Shown here: piece after piece, positions 6,217-13,004 of the stretch
Layout of the letters: each line of letters opens with the position of its first letter
How positions within the stretch are numbered: position 1 is the stretch's first letter
Assembly (NCBI GenBank): GCA_041623475.1
Contig: JBFJWU010000025.1
Coordinates: 1 to 17,006, forward strand
Direction of reading: 5' to 3'
Origin: JBFJWU01 sp041623475 [NCBI: bacterium]
GTDB lineage: Bacteria > J088
Length of the DNA stretch: 17,006 nt
Program-made: the position numbers and the translations under genes
Notes under the pieces: model-generated
What the model was told of the DNA's origin: nothing
The model's database searches: none
Seen by the model: only the letters and a program-made list of their open reading frames with translations

Positions 6217-8076
6217 ATGCGGTTTCAGGAGCTGGTGATCCAGGGGATCCGACGCTTCACGTCATCGCACCGGTACAACCTCGGCTCAAATCGTGTGTGG
6301 CTCAGCGGTGGTCGCGAAAGCGGCAAGACAACCGTTGCAGCCATGTTCCGCGCTGCCCTTGACTATCCCTACCTGACAGACGTTTCCTCGTCGTTGATGC
6401 CCGAAAACGGCGCCGACGCATCGCGGTTCTCACTGACCCTTGGCGGGATCGATCGACGAATGCGCCTGTCAATTGACGTGGCAACGCAGAGAATTGCGCT
6501 GGCCGGGTGGAACGACGGCAGCGGCAAATTCGAGGGCGTCACCCAGGATCCTGATGACATTCGCCATTTCCTGACGGACAACTACGATTTCCCCGATCCC
6601 GATGACTGGGCGGCCGTCTACCTGTGGACCGTATCAACAGACCCTGGTGCAGCTGGAATCGGTGGGGACATCGCCGATGATTTCATGACCGACGACCTGC
6701 AGGACGTCGGTGCGATCCAGGAGCGGCTGGAAGAGCTGCAAATGGAAAAAACCTTAATGGCCAGCATGACCAAGGTCCAGACCGATGCCGATGAAATGCA
6801 GAGCCGCCAGTTTGAACTGGAAGACGAACTGCGTTCCAACAAGGAAAAGATGTCGCGACTGGACGAAATCGAAGGTGAGCTGGCTCGCAGCAAACCGCTG
6901 GAAAAAGTCGATGCGGCCCTGATCGAAAAAGCGAAGGACTACAAAAACCTGGCGCGCAAGGTGCTGGACCAGCACAATCGCTTTGAGGAAAAAATGGAAA
7001 AGCTGGAGCTTGCCCTCCAGGAACTCCACGCCCGGGGGCTCTGGCACAAAGATCCGGTTTTTGCAGGCGTTGCCGCCTTTACGCTGCTTGGGTTTATTGT
7101 CCCCGTTGCTGCCAAGGCGTATACGGCATCCTTGCTGGGATTCGCAGGTTTGCTGGGCGGCATGCCGTGGGCGTTCCTGAGGACCAGGAAACATCTGGAA
7201 CTGATCACTAACACAGAGCAGGCTGTTCGTGATCTGGAGATCGAAAAGAAACAGTACGACCGCGAAGGCGATGGTGGCGACCAGACAAAACTGGACGAAC
7301 TGGTCAGGGAAATGCAGGTCCTCGACCCGTCGGACCTGGCACAGATCTGGGATGAACGCCAGGGCGTGCTGGAGCGGGTCAAGGATCTTTGGGATGAACT
7401 GGCTGCAGACAATGTTGCCCAGCGAAGTCGCGAAATTGAGGAGGAACTGAAGACCATCCAGGAAAAAGTTGAAAAACTCAACCAACAACTGCTGGAAGTC
7501 AGTTCGGCGCAACGGAATGTCACCGATATTGAACGCGAAATCGATGCGCTGGAACGCAAGCTGAACCAGATGACGGGCCAGCCTGATGCCGAGCCGACAC
7601 CGTCGCCGTCGGGTCCAGCAGAGGTCGCCCAAAGCCCGGAGGACCGCATTCGGCAGGTGGTCGAAGCCGGTCCCCGAATTTGCATGAGCCCCGAAGACCA
7701 GTACCTGTCGAGCCTGTCCCAGTTCCTCGGAAAATTCCTGAACGCTGTGTTTGGGGACCAGATCGCCAAGGTCAAAATCGGCGGTGACGGCCGAATCGCC
7801 TACCATGACGGTGCCAAGGTTATTGATCCCGGCGACCTGCCCCGCGACGTGTCCACCGTTGCTGCTGCCGGGGTGGCCATTGGCACCGCCAAGATCGCAG
7901 CTCGGACACGATCGTTTCCACTGGTCTGGGACGACCCGTTTGCCGACATGGACGACGTTATTGTCGACCGCGTGTCACGGGTCATCAACAAAGCTGTGGG
8001 CGACCTGCAATTGATCCTGCTGACCGGCCGCAAGGCCCTGGGCGCACCAATGGCACAACCGATCGACCTGGGTTGA
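6217..8076 (+). CDS. SMC/Rad50-like (YhaN-type) ATPase with coiled coils and a central membrane hairpin
   Basis: Not recognised as a named gene; 619 residues. The N-terminal head half (1-140) begins RFQELVIQGIRRF, like the first strand of RecF/SMC/YhaN proteins, with Walker A GGRESGKTT at 31-39. Heptad-like, Glu/Lys/Leu-rich coiled coil runs from about 165 to 272. Two hydrophobic segments follow, about 280-300 and 303-321, separated by only a few residues. A second coiled coil spans about 328-453, then a Pro/Ser-rich linker (455-472) and the C-terminal head half (475-619) with Walker B LVWDDPFADMDD at 569-580. The DD-type Walker B resembles AAA_27/YhaN proteins. The expected LSGGQ-type signature and the switch His are not evident. 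The gene lies 6 bases after rplS and overlaps rnhB by 4. I infer a membrane-anchored, head-to-hairpin rod acting on nucleic acid or chromosome organisation; the function is unknown. Confidence 0.85.
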   Translation: MRFQELVIQGIRRFTSSHRYNLGSNRVWLSGGRESGKTTVAAMFRAALDYPYLTDVSSSLMPENGADASRFSLTLGGIDRRMRLSIDVATQRIALAGWNDGSGKFEGVTQDPDDIRHFLTDNYDFPDPDDWAAVYLWTVSTDPGAAGIGGDIADDFMTDDLQDVGAIQERLEELQMEKTLMASMTKVQTDADEMQSRQFELEDELRSNKEKMSRLDEIEGELARSKPLEKVDAALIEKAKDYKNLARKVLDQHNRFEEKMEKLELALQELHARGLWHKDPVFAGVAAFTLLGFIVPVAAKAYTASLLGFAGLLGGMPWAFLRTRKHLELITNTEQAVRDLEIEKKQYDREGDGGDQTKLDELVREMQVLDPSDLAQIWDERQGVLERVKDLWDELAADNVAQRSREIEEELKTIQEKVEKLNQQLLEVSSAQRNVTDIEREIDALERKLNQMTGQPDAEPTPSPSGPAEVAQSPEDRIRQVVEAGPRICMSPEDQYLSSLSQFLGKFLNAVFGDQIAKVKIGGDGRIAYHDGAKVIDPGDLPRDVSTVAAAGVAIGTAKIAARTRSFPLVWDDPFADMDDVIVDRVSRVINKAVGDLQLILLTGRKALGAPMAQPIDLG

Positions 8077-8678
8077 CGTTGATCGACGATTTGTTTGATC
8101 CAACGTGGGCAGGGACAGACGAGGTCGGCCGCGGATGCCTGGCCGGACCGGTCGTCGCGGCCGCAGTCAAGTGGCGTAACGGGCCCCCGGATTACATTGG
8201 TCAACTGCGGGACTCCAAGAAACTGACATCAAAAAAGCGCGAAGAACTGGCCGTTCGACTGGTTGTCGACGACGCTGTCGATTGGTCAGTCGCGTGGCGC
8301 CTGCCACAACAAATTGACCAGACCAATATCCTGACCGCCAGTCTGGACGCGATGGCCGAGGCCATCGCCGCACTTGGCCCTGTGGCCGGTATCTACATCG
8401 ACGGCAACCAGGGCATTCCGGTTGACTGTTGCCAGGAGACAGTCGTCGGCGGTGACGACCTCGTACCGCAGATTTCCGCAGCCAGTATCGTTGCCAAGGT
8501 GTTTCGTGATCGCTGGATGGCATGCCTGGATGACCAGTTTCCCGGGTATGACTGGGCCAGCAACAAGGGATACGGTACGGAACGGCATCTGTCGGCCCTG
8601 GAAAAGCTCGGCCCAACGCCGGTTCACCGGCACAGCTTTGGCCCGATACGCCAGCGGTCGCTGTTTGGATCGGCCTGA
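8073..8678 (+). CDS. rnhB: Ribonuclease HII
   Basis: Cleaves the RNA strand of RNA-DNA hybrids and starts removal of single ribonucleotides from DNA, in the cytoplasm. The protein has 201 residues, normal for the family. Catalytic acids are visible: Asp16 and Glu17 in TDEVGRG, Asp110 in YIDGNQ and Asp128 in GGDDLVPQISAASIVAKV. Other family blocks are LRDSKKLTSKKRE, NKGYGTERHL and HRHSFGPIRQ. The TTG at 8073 overlaps the stop of the preceding ATPase gene (TTGA). A second TTG two codons later (8079) is equally possible and would give 199 residues. It is followed by yraN with a one-base overlap, so it belongs to the rplS-to-rsmI series. Confidence 0.95.
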   Translation: MTLIDDLFDPTWAGTDEVGRGCLAGPVVAAAVKWRNGPPDYIGQLRDSKKLTSKKREELAVRLVVDDAVDWSVAWRLPQQIDQTNILTASLDAMAEAIAALGPVAGIYIDGNQGIPVDCCQETVVGGDDLVPQISAASIVAKVFRDRWMACLDDQFPGYDWASNKGYGTERHLSALEKLGPTPVHRHSFGPIRQRSLFGSA

Positions 8679-9046
8679 TGAGCCTGGAACGCGGCAAAGC
8701 TGGCGAGGAACAAGCAGCACAGTTCCTGGAGTCCAACGGTTACCAGATCCTGGACCGAAACTACAATTCCCGAGTCGGCGAAATTGACATCATTGCCGGA
8801 CGCCGCGATGTCATTTTGTTTGTCGAAGTCAAGGCACGTTCATCCAACCAGTTCGGGACCGGCGCGGAAAGCGTTACTGCCAGCAAACAACAGAAGATCA
8901 TTAAGACGGCCGGGATGTACCTTGCCCGGCACGGACGGGGACGCGAACGGGTCAGGTTTGATGTGATTGAAATCGACCTGTCCAGTCCCGATTCAGAACC
9001 ACAATGGATCCAGGGCGCGTTTGAGGAATCGTGGCGGGAAAACTGA
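8678..9046 (+). CDS. yraN: YraN family (UPF0102) nuclease-fold protein
   Basis: A widespread small protein of the restriction-endonuclease-like fold, often next to rnhB or rsmI; its exact activity is not settled. It has 122 residues, the typical size. The family pattern is complete: RGKAGEEQAAQFLESNGYQI at 5-24, GEIDIIA at 34-40, LFVEVKAR at 47-54, and RFDVIEID at 93-100. The E-x-D and E-x-K pattern is what a PD-(D/E)xK nuclease needs, so catalysis is plausible. The ATG shares its first base with the rnhB stop (TGATG). The 3' end overlaps rsmI by 16 bases. Its place between rnhB and rsmI joins two separately known neighbourhoods of this gene. Confidence 0.93.
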   Translation: MSLERGKAGEEQAAQFLESNGYQILDRNYNSRVGEIDIIAGRRDVILFVEVKARSSNQFGTGAESVTASKQQKIIKTAGMYLARHGRGRERVRFDVIEIDLSSPDSEPQWIQGAFEESWREN

Positions 9047-9870
9047 CACTGGTTTCGACACCGATTGGTAACCTGGATGATTTCAGTCCACGCGGCCGCC
9101 AGGCACTGGATGGGGCCGATTACATTCTTTGCGAAGACGCACGCCATACCGCCAAACTCTGCACGCGATTTGGCATCCAGACACCACGCCGGGCGTTTCA
9201 CGAACATAACGAAGAGAAACTCCAGGAACGCATCCTTGCCGACCTGGCGACCGGCCAGGCGGTTGCTCTGGTTTCGGACGCCGGAACGCCCCTGGTCAAC
9301 GATCCCGGATTCAAACTGGTCCGGGCGGCAATTGACCGGGGATTCGCTGTCCACGCAGTGCCTGGACCAAGCGCGCCAACGATGGCCCTGACCCTGAGCG
9401 GATTCCCGCCGACCCCGTGGGCTTGCTTCGGGTTCCTGCCCCATCGGTCGCAACGACGGGATGCTACTGCGGCCGAGATCGCAAACTGGTCACACACGGC
9501 GGTTGTTTTTCTCAGTCCGCATCGAGGCAACGAGGAACTGCAGTCGTTGCGTGCCGCCGCAGGCGATCGCGACGCGGCCCTCTTGCGCGAGATGACCAAA
9601 ATCCACGAGGAAGTTATTCGCGGAACGTTGTCGTCAATTCTGGCAGAGATCGATGACAATCCCCGGCGCGGCGAATGGACACTGGTCCTGGGACCCGCTG
9701 ATCCGGCGACAACGCCTGAGCCCGAGGAACTCGTCGCCACTGCCGAGCAACGTGCGACAGAAGACGGGATCAGTCGCAAGGAAGCTGCGTTCCAGGTTGC
9801 CCTTGAACACGGGTTGCCACGGCGAAGCGTCTATCGAATCATGTTGCAGGACGGACCCGCCGGTGATTAG
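9031..9870 (+). CDS. rsmI: 16S rRNA (cytidine1402-2'-O)-methyltransferase
   Basis: Methylates the ribose of C1402 in the ribosomal decoding centre using S-adenosylmethionine. The protein has 279 residues, as usual. Motifs of the tetrapyrrole-methylase fold are all present: STPIGNL at 9-15, CEDARHT at 34-40, the VSDAGTPLVNDPG block at 81-93, PGPSA at 111-115 and GFLPHRSQRR near 134-143. The C-terminal helical part with EDGISRKEAAFQVALEHGL is the usual RsmI tail. The start is GTG at 9031, inside the yraN end, preceded by GAGGAA. It is the last clearly coupled gene of the rplS series; 151 bases then separate it from pcnB. Confidence 0.95.
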   Translation: MAGKLTLVSTPIGNLDDFSPRGRQALDGADYILCEDARHTAKLCTRFGIQTPRRAFHEHNEEKLQERILADLATGQAVALVSDAGTPLVNDPGFKLVRAAIDRGFAVHAVPGPSAPTMALTLSGFPPTPWACFGFLPHRSQRRDATAAEIANWSHTAVVFLSPHRGNEELQSLRAAAGDRDAALLREMTKIHEEVIRGTLSSILAEIDDNPRRGEWTLVLGPADPATTPEPEELVATAEQRATEDGISRKEAAFQVALEHGLPRRSVYRIMLQDGPAGD

Positions 9871-10012
9871 CACCACGGTACAGCGCGGCACCCTATTGAA
9901 CCTGCTGGACCTTTTTGGGACACTGAACGGGTCGACCGAACCAGGTCCGCTCGATCGGTCCGACGTTTCTGGACTCAACCCGGTGCGGCAGCTTCCTGCG
10001 ACAAGACGTTAA
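9863..10012 (+). CDS. Possible 49-residue open frame filling the rsmI-pcnB gap
   Basis: A GTG at 9863 overlaps the rsmI stop, and its frame stays open for 49 codons to TAA at 10010-10012, 9 bases before the pcnB ATG. The predicted peptide begins MISTTVQRGTLLNLLDLFG and ends in PATRR. No family is recognised and no separate ribosome binding site is clear. Full-length openness across the gap and overlap-type spacing like its neighbours argue for it; short length and ordinary composition argue against. If it is not a gene, the stretch is a plain spacer. Confidence 0.22.
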   Translation: MISTTVQRGTLLNLLDLFGTLNGSTEPGPLDRSDVSGLNPVRQLPATRR

Positions 10013-10021
10013 TAGGTCTAA

Positions 10022-11452
10022 ATGACAGATCCCGACATATTCACACCCGAAGACCACGGCCTGACCGCCGCCATGGTCGATGACGACGCAGTCAAAGTCG
10101 TCCGCAGGCTCAAGGAAGGCGGGCACCAGGCGTACATCGTCGGCGGCGCAGTACGTGACCTGCTGCTGAACAAACGCCCCAAAGATTTTGATGTAGCCAC
10201 CGACGCGACACCGGAACAGATCAAGGCCCTTTTCCGCAACAGCCGGATCATCGGGCGGCGTTTCAAGATCGCCCACGTCTACTTCAAGAACCGCAAGGTG
10301 ATCGAAGTCAGTACATTCCGCCGCGAACCGGATCGCGCCAAAGAAGAGATCGAAGTCGAACAGGCCAACAACGTCTGGGGAACACCCGAGGACGACGCCC
10401 GCAGGCGCGACTTGACAATCAACGCTTTTTTCCTGGATCCGGATGAAATGAGCGTTCTCGACTATAACGCCGGTATGACCGACATGAAGGAAGGCCGGAT
10501 CCGAATCATCGGCAACCCTGAAGTTCGTTTTACAGAGGACCCCGTGCGCATGATTCGTGCGATCCGGCACGCTGCCCGCACCGGATTCCTGATCGAGGAC
10601 GGTGCCTGGGAAACGATCAATGAAATGCACGACTTGATCACACAGTGCAACGACAGCCGCGTCCGGCAGGAATTTATCCGCGAGTTCCAGGAGGGGGCTG
10701 CAGCCCGCAGCGTTAAGATGCTGTACCAGACGGGACTGCTGAACGATCTGTTACCAGAGATGGCCGAATTCCTGGACACGTTGCATTCCCGCCAGGCAAT
10801 GAAACGCACATATTGGAAATTGTTAAAATTGCTGGACAAGGAAGGCGCTCAGCACGACCTGGATCCGTCGCTGATTTTCGCGGCCGCACTGGGACCTGCC
10901 ATTGTCCCAGGCATGCTGGAGCTGTTTATCGACAAGCCGAAATTTGATATCAAGAAAATCCAGTCAAGGCTGGGGCCGTATCTGCGCGCCGTAGGCATTC
11001 CCAAAAGTTATGCGGAACCATTGACGCAGGCGCTGTTTGCACAGCCAAAGCTCGACAGCGCCCGCCAGAGCGAATCGCTGCCCAAGCGCCTGACGTCCAA
11101 GAGCTATTTCCCGCTGGCCATGCATTTGTTTGTACTGCGGCACCGCGCAATCGGATCAATGATTCCGGAAAAATGGGAAGCAATGCTGCCGAAACTGGTA
11201 ATTGAGACCACCAAAGCCGGTGACGGCGATGCAGACGATGGTCCACCCAAAAACAAACGGCGTGGTCGAAGCCGGCGTGGTCGAAGCCGGGGTAAAGGCA
11301 GCGGCAGCCAGCAGGGAAACAGCAACAAGGACCAGCAAAAACCTGCCAGCGACAAAGGCGACAAACCTGCCACAGACAAGCCTGGAAGTGGACGAAAACG
11401 CCGCCGTCGCCGCAGGCGCAGCGGCGGCCCTTCGAAACCGGCAGCCGATTAA
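10022..11452 (+). CDS. pcnB: Poly(A) polymerase, PcnB type, with Arg/Lys-rich C-terminal tail
   Basis: Adds 3' poly(A) tails to RNA, usually marking it for decay; it belongs to the class II nucleotidyltransferases. The protein has 476 residues. The catalytic core shows GGAVRD at 41-46, DFDVATDA with Asp55 and Asp57, GRRFKIAHVYF at 78-88, VIEVSTFR at 93-100, RRRDLTINA at 127-135 and EDPVRMIRAIRHAA at 172-185. The RRFKIAHV and EVSTFR blocks favour PcnB over CCA-adding enzyme, though the two are hard to split by sequence alone. Residues 398-476 form a low-complexity acidic-then-basic tail ending in a run of arginines, similar in style to the basic tails of proteobacterial PcnB, probably for RNA binding. 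AGG at 10014-10016 stands 5 bases before the ATG. Confidence 0.92.
   Translation: MTDPDIFTPEDHGLTAAMVDDDAVKVVRRLKEGGHQAYIVGGAVRDLLLNKRPKDFDVATDATPEQIKALFRNSRIIGRRFKIAHVYFKNRKVIEVSTFRREPDRAKEEIEVEQANNVWGTPEDDARRRDLTINAFFLDPDEMSVLDYNAGMTDMKEGRIRIIGNPEVRFTEDPVRMIRAIRHAARTGFLIEDGAWETINEMHDLITQCNDSRVRQEFIREFQEGAAARSVKMLYQTGLLNDLLPEMAEFLDTLHSRQAMKRTYWKLLKLLDKEGAQHDLDPSLIFAAALGPAIVPGMLELFIDKPKFDIKKIQSRLGPYLRAVGIPKSYAEPLTQALFAQPKLDSARQSESLPKRLTSKSYFPLAMHLFVLRHRAIGSMIPEKWEAMLPKLVIETTKAGDGDADDGPPKNKRRGRSRRGRSRGKGSGSQQGNSNKDQQKPASDKGDKPATDKPGSGRKRRRRRRRSGGPSKPAAD
11258..11287 (+). repeat. Two perfect 15-bp tandem copies inside pcnB
   Basis: The unit CGGCGTGGTCGAAGC occurs twice in direct succession and a third partial copy follows. 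It encodes RRGRS-RRGRS in the basic tail, so copy number changes would lengthen the tail in frame. Confidence 0.85.
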
Positions 11453-11454
11453 CG

Positions 11455-11481
11455 GCCCGTTCGGGCGCGCCGCGACCGCGG
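11455..11481. terminator. Weak candidate bidirectional terminator between converging genes
   Basis: pcnB and the minus-strand operon converge with only 38 bases between their stops. The gap contains two GC-rich hairpins, GCCC-GTTC-GGGC (11455-11466) and CCGC-GACC-GCGG (11470-11481). Neither has a T-run, so factor-independent termination is doubtful. Confidence 0.28.
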
Positions 11482-11490
11482 TTGCCAGTG

Positions 11491-11832
11491 TCAGAATTTC
11501 AGCAGGTTGCGAATCAGGTCAATCCGGACAAAACCAGCTTCAATCAATACCCGCACCGCCGAGACCCAGACCGCAATCGCGACAGGTACGACGACGAGTC
11601 GTTCGCGACTGTAAAACAGGACAAGCAGCCAACCCGCCAGGCCGCCGACAGCCAGGAACAGTGGCGCGTCGCTCCAGGGCAATTTCAGCAGGTCTGCGTA
11701 CAGCAGGACCAGTAACAAACTGGCGACCAACTCGGCGATGGCAACTCCCTGAACTATTCGCTCCCGCCGAACGGCGACGACAACGACCGCCGCCGCAACC
11801 AGCGCACAAGCATGCAAAAGCTCCAAAGACAT
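11491..11832 (-). CDS. Small integral membrane protein, unknown function
   Basis: A 113-residue hydrophobic protein with about four predicted membrane segments: roughly 7-21, 28-45, 57-73 and 80-97, linked by short charged loops such as RRERIVQ and YSRERL. Size and spacing loosely recall subunit F of Mrp-type cation/proton antiporters, but I see no diagnostic residue, so this is no more than a resemblance. The ATG at 11832 follows the upstream gene's stop by 15 bases, with AAGGCGG in between as a possible ribosome binding site. It is the last gene of the fbp operon. The C-terminus (DLIRNLLKF) is short and basic. Confidence 0.6.
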   Translation of the reverse strand: MSLELLHACALVAAAVVVVAVRRERIVQGVAIAELVASLLLVLLYADLLKLPWSDAPLFLAVGGLAGWLLVLFYSRERLVVVPVAIAVWVSAVRVLIEAGFVRIDLIRNLLKF

Positions 11833-11847
11833 ACCGAATACCGCCTT

Positions 11848-12399
11848 TCAGGGGGCAAAAACCAGGCTGACGACCAGGGGCCCGATCCACAGGGGGCCGA
11901 TCATCAGGATGGTCCAGATCATGTTTGCTGTCACCAGCCATTTGCGCCACCGTCGCAGACGTTCGATTGCGGTCGTCCGCAGCGGCTCAATTCCGTCCGC
12001 AAGCGGCTGATCCGCCAGGGGTGCAAGAAACCGGATCACCTCCGGGGCTCCGTCTCGAACCCACGAAGGGGCATCAGCGCGCTGCAGGCTCCAATCCGCA
12101 GCAACAACGATCCAATCCCCACCGGTATCCCGAACCCGGGCATAAAATTCATGCTGCTCGCCGTCATCACCCAGCAGTTCCAACCGCAACCGATCCAATC
12201 CCCGTCCGGTAATGGTGAGAATCGTATAGATCGACCACCAGACCGGGATCATCCAGGCTGCGGCAATCGCGCCCGCTGCGGTCAGCAGGGCGGCCGTGAC
12301 CGGCGATGGCGCACCGGCGCTGGCCAGGGCCCACAGCAGGGCCGTGCACCCGGTCAGCAGCAGGCCGCGCCACAGAAACCGGATCAGGGACCGAATCAG
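11848..12399 (-). CDS. Membrane protein of unknown function, probable CTG start
   Basis: No family recognised. From a proposed CTG at 12399 it has 183 residues: two N-terminal hydrophobic segments (about 8-24 and 30-55), a soluble middle of about 90 residues including HEFYARVRDTGGDWIVVAAD, and a hydrophobic C-terminus from about 154 on. There is no ATG, GTG or TTG in frame between the upstream in-frame stop (12493) and the ATG at 12252. Starting there would cut the hydrophobic region in the middle. The CTG overlaps the stop of the preceding lipoprotein gene (CTGA) and lies 5 bases after GGAG, exactly as a coupled start would. A shorter product from 12252 (134 residues) is the alternative. Confidence 0.6.
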   Translation of the reverse strand: MIRSLIRFLWRGLLLTGCTALLWALASAGAPSPVTAALLTAAGAIAAAWMIPVWWSIYTILTITGRGLDRLRLELLGDDGEQHEFYARVRDTGGDWIVVAADWSLQRADAPSWVRDGAPEVIRFLAPLADQPLADGIEPLRTTAIERLRRWRKWLVTANMIWTILMIGPLWIGPLVVSLVFAP

Positions 12400-13004
12400 T
12401 CGCGCTCCAGATCGCCAATGGGACGTACATCCGCACCGCGACCGGTCCAGTATTCCTGCAGCATCAGCGACAAATCCATCAGGATTCGGCGATTACGCCG
12501 ATAATCGAATGGACTGACCCGACTGCGACTCCATGCGCGTACGGTCGTCAAACCGTTACGCCCCTCGTATGCGCGAATGACAACATCGTGGGGAAAGGTG
12601 CCGACACTGCGTTGGACGACCCATGCCGTTCCCTGTTCGGGTCGGATGTCTTCGATCGTCCAGTCCTGGTTATCCGTTCGCTCCAGGCTGCCACGCCCGG
12701 CATACTCGATCTCACCACCCGAATCGGGGTCAATCGGCTGCAGTCTCAGCGCGTCCTCCAGTCCATCCATGACCTCGGCTGGTGTTGCGTCGATGACCAG
12801 GACTCGCAGGCGCCTGTCATCCGTATCTGGCCCCCACTGTGCGGATGCGCACCCGCCCGTCAGGACGGCGCAGGCAATCGCGACCAGGCCAGCAATGCTG
12901 ACAGGATCTGTTCGAAGACAGGGATAAAAGCTTCGGTGGGCATTCCGACGGGATCTGCGATTTCGCCACTGCCGTCCAGGGTCCCCAGCAACTGCCGCCG
13001 CCAC
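12396..13004 (-). CDS. DUF1499-like lipoprotein, start uncertain
   Basis: The mature part is clear: a hydrophobic stretch ending in the lipobox LTGGC (Cys codon 12849-12851), then about 150 residues. The C-terminal region resembles DUF1499 proteins: FPHDVVIRAYEGRNGLTTVR, then AWSRSRVSPFDYRRNRRIL. The residue after the lipidated Cys is Ala, which by E. coli rules predicts outer-membrane sorting. The only standard start upstream of the lipobox is the GTG at 13004. It places the Cys at residue 52, behind a long basic stretch that overlaps the phosphatase gene in another frame. Such a long N-region is atypical, so the real start may be a rare codon nearer 12896-12917. The assignment to DUF1499 is by eye. 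Confidence 0.65.
   Translation of the reverse strand: MAAAVAGDPGRQWRNRRSRRNAHRSFYPCLRTDPVSIAGLVAIACAVLTGGCASAQWGPDTDDRRLRVLVIDATPAEVMDGLEDALRLQPIDPDSGGEIEYAGRGSLERTDNQDWTIEDIRPEQGTAWVVQRSVGTFPHDVVIRAYEGRNGLTTVRAWSRSRVSPFDYRRNRRILMDLSLMLQEYWTGRGADVRPIGDLERD

Noticed and set aside
6754-7806. Long minus-strand open frames of 350 and 278 residues opposite the ATPase gene
   Set aside because: They mirror the Glu/Lys/Leu codons of the coiled coils as Phe/Leu/Ser/Gln-rich runs; no motif or start signal supports them.
9871-10021. RNase P RNA next to rsmI
   Set aside because: In some bacteria rnpB lies near rsmI, but this gap is only 151 bases and lacks the conserved RNase P core.
9893-10630. Minus-strand open frame of 245 residues opposite pcnB
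   Set aside because: It is antisense to the conserved catalytic core of pcnB and has no recognisable domain.
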